Under the pieces are notes generated by a model that saw only the letters and a program-made list of their open reading frames with translations, searched no databases and was not told the origin of the DNA. DNA of 64,000 bases from Hesseltinella vesiculosa (taxonomy: Eukaryota > Mucoromycota > Mucoromycetes > Mucorales > Cunninghamellaceae): assembly GCA_002104935.1 (NCBI GenBank), contig MCGT01000032.1, positions 248,001 to 312,000 of the forward strand, read 5' to 3'. The position numbers were made by a program, and so were the translations under genes. Of this stretch, positions 56,402-64,000 are shown one piece after another (position 1 is the stretch's first letter; every line of letters starts with the position of its first letter).

Positions 56402-58450
56402 ATGTCTGGTACCAACCATCTATCATCTGCTGATATGCCTGAGCGTCATATACATGGACAAATGACAATATATCGAATGCTCTATACTCGGTCAAATCCA
56501 GCATCATTTTACAAGGAAAAAGCGATAGTAAATACGGCCGGCTGTCTTCACTTAAAGCAGCACAAATCGAATGAGTGTCGTCCAAATCTAACGAACGCCT
56601 ACCGCCACCTTGTTCGGTATGCTCTACAGTGGGCGAACTGGCATTCTAACCCAACGAGGAGAAAACATCCAGTAAAGTTGAGCAAGCAAACACCAATGAA
56701 CACTTAAAGCTAATAGTTGAATTTGATACAGCCCCCAAACCCAAACTGCACTTCTTGCTCTGAAAGCTTGTCAAGGCTACATATATGCTTACATTGTGTG
56801 TATATGGGGTGCTGGAAAAAAGACCATATGCGACAGCATTTAAAAGCCCAAAACCACACTCTTGGTAAGTGAACCGCAGCTTTTACACGACAAATTAACT
56901 TCTTTCTCATCAAAAAGCTATGGACTTTGATCGATTATATCTGTATTGTGCCGATTGCAATGATTACGTCTACGATACGGAGTGGATGGAGGAGGTTGTC
57001 CGATCAGAGCGGCTAAAGCTAGCCATTGGTAATCACCGACGATTTTTTAAAAAGCTGATCAGTACACACTAACGAAGTCATAGGGAGTCGACGGTTTAAA
57101 TTAAGAACATACCCAAAAGTGAAACTTCCCTGGAATAGCAATGATGCTGACTTGCTTACTTGCAACTCGACTGTCATTCACTGTCAGGGCATTAGAGGAC
57201 TTTGCAACTTTGGAAACACTTGCTTCATGAATGTGATTTTACAAAGTTTCCTGCTTAACCCATTGCTAAAGGCGTATTTTCTCGGCAACCAGCACAGCCC
57301 AAAACTGTGTATGGTAAAATACTGCCTATGTTGCGAAATGGATCGGCTGTTTGTTGAGGTGTACGATGAGCGTCAAAATGATGAGCCATATGGCCCTCGG
57401 TATTTTTTGCATGCCATGTGGATGTCATTCAAAGAATTGGCTGGCTATGCTCAGCAAGACGCCCACGAATTTTTTATTGGCGCTCTAAACAGCATTCACA
57501 ACAGCTCCCAAGATCACAGCTTGATAAACTGCAAGTGTATCGTCCACCGTACTTTTGCAGGCGTCCTTCAGTCGAACGTTACTTGTAGCAAATGTGGGAA
57601 TACTACGACCACGAACGACCCTATGCTTGATATCTCCTTAGGTCTGTACCCGTCTAACAGGAGGCACTCAGACTCAGTTACCCTGCCCAGTTTTACCTCA
57701 GATGTCATGACTGCAACCACAAGCGATGAAAGTACATCTTCTTATATTAAGAACAAGTTTTACACACCACCCATATCAAGAAGGTCAAAGTCGCAAACGC
57801 TGGTAGACTGTCTGGACAGGTACACACAGCCTGAAAAGCTGGGCAATCAAGGATACATCTGCAACAAATGTAGCACCTTCCAAGAAGCCACCAAACGGCT
57901 ATCTATAAAAAAGCTACCCCCTGTCCTCTGCTTTCAACTCAAGGTTAGTAACCTCCTTCTCACGAATGAAATACGGAGAATCATGCCGCTCTTCTCTCAC
58001 TTTCTCAAAAAAAAAGCGATTTGAACATGGAACTTCAGCAAGCAAAATTGAGACCAAAATCAAGTTTCCAGTAGATTTGGATATGAGCCAATATACTACA
58101 AAGAAGAATAAGCCTGGCAACGCCGCCTACCAGTATACATTGTTTGCAGTAATCAACCACCAAGGAAGGCTAGACACAGGTCATTATACAATGTTTGGCA
58201 AAAGTCGCCAGCAGGTGTGTTGGGCCTTCGAATCTTTCACCTCCAGTTTAAACTAACTTTGCGTTCATAGTGGTTTCGTTTTGATGATCATCACGTGACA
58301 ATGTCGTTTCAACAAGAAGTCTTGGAGAGCAAGGCGTAAGGAATTGTTTTTATAGTGAAGCCAATATTGATATTTGCTTTCTAATTTTTTATCTGTAAAC
58401 AAAGGTACATGTGCTTCTATGTCAAAAAGCAAATCGACTATGCAGTTTAG
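56402..58450 (+). CDS. UBP8: SAGA deubiquitinase UBP8/USP22
   Basis: Histone H2B deubiquitinase of the SAGA DUB module. Exons 56402-56671, 56732-56864, 56918-57028, 57084-57943, 58017-58214, 58271-58335 and 58405-58450 give 560 residues. An N-terminal ZnF-UBP (AGCLHLKQH, NCTSC, LHICLHCVYMGCW, YCADCNDYVYD) is followed by the USP domain: Cys box GLCNFGNTCFMNVILQS, QQDAHEFF, paired CxxC (CSKCG, CNKC), His box GRLDTGHYTMF and WFRFDDHHVT. Domain order and length match Ubp8/USP22. Catalytic Cys, His and Asp are present. Confidence 0.92.
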
Positions 58451-58500
58451 TTGGTCTGCACCCTTTTACTTTTAAAATAAACTGCCCAGAAAACTAAACT

Positions 58501-58590
58501 GGCTGTCTAAGCTGTCTAGCCTAACCTGACTATGCTGTCTAGTCTTTCTAGACCGTCTAGCCTGCCTTGGCTGTTTGCTTAACTGTCTGC
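58501..58590. repeat. Imperfect GTCTAG/GCTGTCTA repeats
   Basis: CTGTCTA- or CGTCTAG-type units recur about five times in 90 bases just 3' of UBP8. Units are unevenly spaced, so this is a degenerate tandem array. Confidence 0.5.
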
Positions 58591-58762
58591 AGAACTTTCA
58601 GTGCTGACTTGCTGTAAATGTGAGAGTAAGAGAACTGGACATCTACAAAATAGAAAGAGAAAGGATCCCAGTTCACACTCGTCAATGGTTCTCGAGCACC
58701 AAACTCACAAGATAGGCATCTGTTAATCCAATTACCGAATTTCCACCAATTTGTTTTTGAGC

Positions 58763-59209
58763 CGTGAATAAATTTTTTAGAAGGCAAACCAATCGGGCGA
58801 ACTGTGAAATTTATTTTCTAGCGCTCACGCAAGTAAAAATTCAAGTGCGAGAGAAAGCTAAATCTTAACGCACACAAGTCAGATTTTATCATTGCAGTTG
58901 GGTGAATCGCAAAAAAAAAAGTTGAGATGTGGAGAGTGATTATGATTTATTTATGGAGTTGCTTTGGGCTGTTGAGTCAGTTAGGTAGGAAAGCCCTGGA
59001 GCTGTTGGAAGTTGGAGGGGCTGGAGAGCAGCTGGTCTTTGGACGAGCTGGAGAGCACTGGAGCGGCTGAACATTGGACGATGACGTGATTGCCATTTGA
59101 CACGTCTAGTAGGCAAGGTTTCGCGTGCACGTGATTTTACTTACGCGCGTACTAGAAAATAATTTAGCAGTTTGTCCCATTGGTTTACCTGCTAAAAAAA
59201 TGTTTTCAC
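58763..59209. mobile_element. Candidate MITE-like element with ~95-bp inverted arms
   Basis: Left arm 58763-58858 and the reverse complement of right arm 59113-59209 align well by eye: both read TTTTTTAG, AAGGCAAACCAAT (right AGCAGGTAAACCAAT), AAACTG/GAACTG, ATTATTTTCTAG or TTTATTTTCTAG, then GCAAGTAAAA or GTAAGTAAAA. About 255 bases of non-coding, G-rich sequence lie between. Arms share a core with repeat family 2. No clear target-site duplication was found. Confidence 0.55.
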
Positions 59210-59400
59210 CTAAAAGCTGTATGATTCCGCCAAATCTGGTACTGAAGTTTGTTGGCATGAAGAAAGAGTAACATCTTTTTTGATTGGCTGATCTTTTCAT
59301 CTGCCTCAGATTTCCTTTTTTGTGAACTTTTTTTTTGTTAACTTACAGGATTGCTAACTTTTTTTTTGTTGTCTTGTTTTTTTTTTTTGTCTCATTCAAC

Positions 59401-60870
<1,470 letters not shown>

Positions 60871-61013
60871 TGTAGAATAAATTCTCTCAAAATCGAAAAC
60901 CAACTGGTTCAGTGTATGATTGATAGTATTCGATGCATTGTTGTTCGTTCTTACATGTCGTTTCGCTACAATACCCAAGTCGCTGCCATGGCATCATTGT
61001 TATACAACAAATT

Positions 61014-62224
61014 TTATTTCAGGTAAAGCCGGCTATTGTATGATCGCAACAGCGCCTTCCCTCCAGATTCGCTCCCAGAGTCCAACTCTCGTTCCAGGGC
61101 ACACATTGCATCTGAGAGAGTCACTTTGCGAGGTTGCTTGTCCCCACCAAATGGGCCAGGGTGAAACGAACTACTTCGTAAACTACTGGACCCAAAGGTG
61201 CCACGGCTACGTTTTGATATATCAGGTTTTCGTCCGCGTGGTCGCCCACGTCCACCTCGTTCCATTCCTGTGGAGATGTCCGTTTGTTCTAATGGTACTG
61301 CTGCTGAAGAATTACCCTTGAAGGCATCCATATCTTTTCCAGCATTTATTAGTACTGGACTTGCAGCATCACTCCCACCAGGCTGTAGACTATGGACGCT
61401 ACTATCGTCCGTGGACATCATCCAGCTCTTCAGCACACCACCAGCAAGCATCAGAGCAGTTTCATTAGTCGACTTTTTCATACTATCGTTTGCAATGTCG
61501 CGAGCGCCACCGCCGCTTGAGCCATCTTTCTTCTTCTTTTTCAACGCTTTCTTCGTTTTTTTGGGGGCAGGTCCAGCTCCACCAGAAGCCTGCGCACCTT
61601 TTCCACTTTCATCGTTGTCTTCTGTTGCTTCATCGCCCTCATCCCCAGAGTTGGATGTTTTCTCTCGGTCAATAATGGCTCGCTTTCGTTGCCGTTCTGA
61701 TTCACGATCAACTCTGTCCAAGGCTGACAGCTGCTTTTTCACATCAGTCACATCCATTAATTTGCAATCGGAGAGTCCAGTAAGAGATTGGTTAGGATTA
61801 ACCTCCTGCGACCGTGCCCGGTGTTGTGAAGCATCCACCATATTGGAAATCAAGCCAAGCAGGCGAGATTGTGTCGCTTGTGCAATGTACTGTAAAGCAT
61901 TTTGATCGACATGCTGGATCTTCATACTACTAGCTAGTAGAGTGAAGTAAAATAAAAAGACAACGTTAGATTCATATGAGTCGAAGATAAAGCACAAACC
62001 TAGTTTGTCCACGTTCGTAAAAATCGTCTCAAGATTCATGATTGTTGATTCGCTGGCAGCATTCTTTTTAAAGATACAGACATATGTAATAAGGAGTGTG
62101 TGTGTGTATGTGTGTGTTTCCCGGAAAAAAGCGTTCAGAAATAAGGAAAATTTGAAATCTACTACTAACCTGAATGCCAAGGTATTGCGTGTCTTGGTTG
62201 GCACTGTTGAATGAATGATTCATG
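61014..62224 (-). CDS. TAF4: TFIID subunit TAF4
   Basis: Histone-fold subunit of TFIID. Exons 62224-62171, 62063-62000 and 61933-61014 give 345 residues, short as in some fungi. The histone-fold region reads VDQNALQYIAQATQSRLLGLISNMVDASQHR (split here for length: VDQNALQYIAQATQ, then SRLLGLISNM), followed by DVKKQLSALDRVDRESERQR, a Lys-rich linker, and the C-terminal VTLSDAMCALERE characteristic of the TAF4 domain. Intron 1 carries a GT-rich microsatellite near 62095-62120. Divergent from the sulfite reductase gene. Confidence 0.87.
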
Positions 62225-62443
62225 TTGAAAGCTGAAGAAAAAAAAAAAAGCTGAGATTACATTTTCGCAGTCATCTTCCTGATTGGCTCTGATGCCTCAA
62301 TCTCAGCAAGACCATTGAAAAACCAGATTGATGTCGCAATTTCTCAAGATATTTTGCAAGATTTTTTCTTTAAGGATCATGTATCACCACCACCACCCGT
62401 CCTTCCTTCCTTTCCTTGTATTTTTTTATTTTTCCATTTTGAT
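62225..62443. promoter_or_regulatory. Divergent promoter, TAF4 / sulfite reductase
   Basis: 219 bp between the start codons of two oppositely transcribed genes. Contains a poly-A run near the TAF4 side and a pyrimidine-rich leader before the plus-strand ATG. Role inferred from position. Confidence 0.5.
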
Positions 62444-64000
62444 ATGTTGGCTTCAGCAGCTCTCATTGCCTCTATTTTGAAAAGTCAAATCCCTAGCAAT
62501 GAATCCAATTTGGATAGCGTTGCTATTGAAAAGGCTGCAACTTTCATTGGGCTGGACTCTGACGCCTCATCTGCAACCACTGCTAGCCAAACCACTGTGG
62601 TTGATGCTGGAATTCGCTTGCAATCACAGCTCCAACACTTGGTTCAAAAGTTGCTCACAGATAAGACAGACAAAATATCGCGTTTGCTGCATGTCAACCA
62701 CGTGCTTGACTATGTGAGCTACGCTTTGTCTGACATGGTGTTCGTGTACCCTGGCACCAGTGGCACCTATCTTGGTGAAGAGCTTCTTCCTTTGGATCAA
62801 TCGATTAAGAACGTTAATGGAAAATCCGTCAGAGTGGTGCGCATGGATACCCGAGACGGTGCTTTGCAGGCCGTCCAAGGCGCATTGGAACACAGTGACA
62901 TTCAAGCTACTGTGCTGGCTTCGAGCCAAGCTCTGTACTCCATGCTCCCAATGATCCATCTCTTTGCAAACCAGAAGGCGCCTGTCGTGTTCCATGTCGC
63001 TGGCCAAGGCGTGAATAGTGAATTGGTGTCTCAATCTGAAATGGATGCTGTCTTGGCAGCCCGTCAATCTGGTGCCGTGTTGCTTGCATCTGGCAGTGTT
63101 CAAGAAGCTCACGATTTGGCTATTGCAGCATATATTATTTCTAAGCAATTGCAAGTGCCTGTGATCCACTACTTTGACGGCACTTTGGTGAAGAACTATC
63201 AAAAGGTCAAGGTGTCATCCTTTGCCACATTGGCTACACAGGTGGAAACGAAGGAAACATCTGCTTCCGCTATTTTGGCCAGACAAGGCTACAGCTCCTT
63301 TACTTACTATGGTGACAAGCAAGCTGAAACCGTACTAGTTGCTTTGTCTACATATGTGACACCCTCTTTGTTAGAAGCTGCTAATACATCACTTGGTATT
63401 GGTTTGCTTGCTGTTCGTGCCTATCGCCCTTGGCAAGAAGATGAGTTTTTGAAAAGGTACCCACTCGAAATACCAAAGTCTAACGAGCTAACTAACCTTT
63501 GATTTTGATTTTATTAGCATTTCCCCCTCTGTTCGCCGAATTGTAGTTTTGGAACAAGGAGATGGACTGTACGCCTACAATGGCCCCTTGTATCTCGATG
63601 TGACCTCCGCGCTCCGTGTCAGTCAATCACCTCGCCCTCGTGTGGTTACAGCTCAAGCACCCAACTTTAACCACTTGCACCCGGATAATGTTAAGCACCT
63701 AGCTCAACGCGCAACCTCCGTCTCATTTGTGGATCTATTGGGAGACGACTTTGTTATTGAAAAAATGAAACCTGCTTATCAAGAACATGGTTCTGTCTTT
63801 CGTGCTGCACTTTGGGATCTCGACCAAGATGGTACTTCTTCTGCTGGCGCTCATATTGCTCAACTGGTTCATTCCCAAGATCCTGAACAAGCTGGCGCTA
63901 GTCAGGTCATATGTGACAGCCTCCGCGTTGGTGGCGGCGTGTCTTACACTCAAATTGTCTGTAACAGCAACGATTTGAACGTTGGGTTCGTGAATTACAT
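62444..64000 (+). CDS. Sulfite reductase subunit (Met5/beta-like), N-terminal part
   Basis: Assimilatory sulfite reductase component, truncated by the window edge. Exons 62444-63456 and 63518 onward. The visible part corresponds to the N-terminal pyruvate:ferredoxin-oxidoreductase-like region of fungal sulfite reductase subunits: FVYPGTSGTYLGEELLPLD, AVLLASGSVQEAHDLAI, FTYYGDKQAETVLVALS, LLAVRAYRPWQEDEFLKR and VRRIVVLEQGDG. The AYRPW form favours the haemoprotein (beta, Met5/Ecm17) over the flavoprotein (alpha, Met10) subunit. The siroheme/4Fe-4S domains that would settle this lie beyond base 64000. Confidence 0.75.

Noticed and set aside
56331..56710. Minus-strand protein-like frame over 56.3-56.7 kb
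   Set aside because: The plus strand of the same bases encodes the N-terminal ZnF-UBP part of UBP8 and splices in phase to the rest; the minus frame is its shadow.
61198..61905. 235-codon plus-strand frame
   Set aside because: Shadow of the TAF4 coding exon on the other strand; Ser/Phe/Pro content mirrors the Lys/Glu/Gly-rich TAF4 linker.

Overview
The window is nuclear DNA of a filamentous fungus. Genes are dense, on both strands, and split by many short GT-AG introns (about 45-120 nt), with frequent poly-A and poly-T tracts. Gene content includes septin, chitin deacetylase, homoisocitrate dehydrogenase of the fungal lysine pathway, a Zn2Cys6 regulator, a fungal grainyhead/CP2 factor, and DDB1 (absent from baker's yeast). 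Together with a Fanzor-like relic and the intron style, this fits an early-diverging fungus, most likely Mucoromycota/Mucorales. That placement is inference; no rRNA or barcode gene is present.

Layout. 1-4.7 kb: 5'-truncated septin (Cdc12-like), mitochondrial rRNA methyltransferase MRM1, then ribosomal proteins eS30 and eS1 head to head. 5.06-9.63 kb: an apparently intact, recently inserted Ty3/gypsy retrotransposon with identical 80-bp LTRs and one gag-pol frame of 1426 codons. 9.6-16 kb: dispersed repeat, EMP24-type cargo receptor, proteasome alpha subunit, Zn2Cys6 factor with a disturbed 3' end. 16.2-17.9 kb: decayed Fanzor/TnpB-like gene. 18-26.5 kb: small basic protein, cyclin K/Ctk2-like gene, unidentified coiled-coil gene, pathogen-related/SnoaL-like gene, single-pass membrane protein, small Gln-rich protein. 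26.5-29.9 kb: repeat-rich region around a two-TM protein. 29.9-43.1 kb: mL40, ALG13, a THO2-like gene, IPI3/WDR18, DDB1 (11 exons), ALG11 (8 exons). 43.5-49.7 kb: two small hypotheticals, GPI-type chitin deacetylase, a divergent CMGC-like kinase, a C2+AGC kinase (Sch9-like). 51.2-58.5 kb: grainyhead/CP2 factor, cytochrome P450, UBP8/USP22. 58.5-59.3 kb: repeats and an inverted-repeat element. 59.4-64 kb: LYS12, TAF4, and the 5' part of a sulfite reductase subunit running off the end.

Most genes are unrelated housekeeping genes. Thematic links: ALG11 and ALG13 (lipid-linked oligosaccharide assembly), UBP8 and TAF4 (SAGA/TFIID transcription machinery), eS30/eS1 (one shared divergent promoter), LYS12 and sulfite reductase (amino-acid/sulfur biosynthesis). 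The most unusual items are the Fanzor fossil, the ultra-short-LTR retrotransposon, four dispersed or inverted repeat families without coding capacity, an 8-nt microexon in LYS12, and a kinase with an altered catalytic loop. Exon boundaries were read by eye from frame continuity, splice consensus and family conservation; first exons marked uncertain should be treated so.
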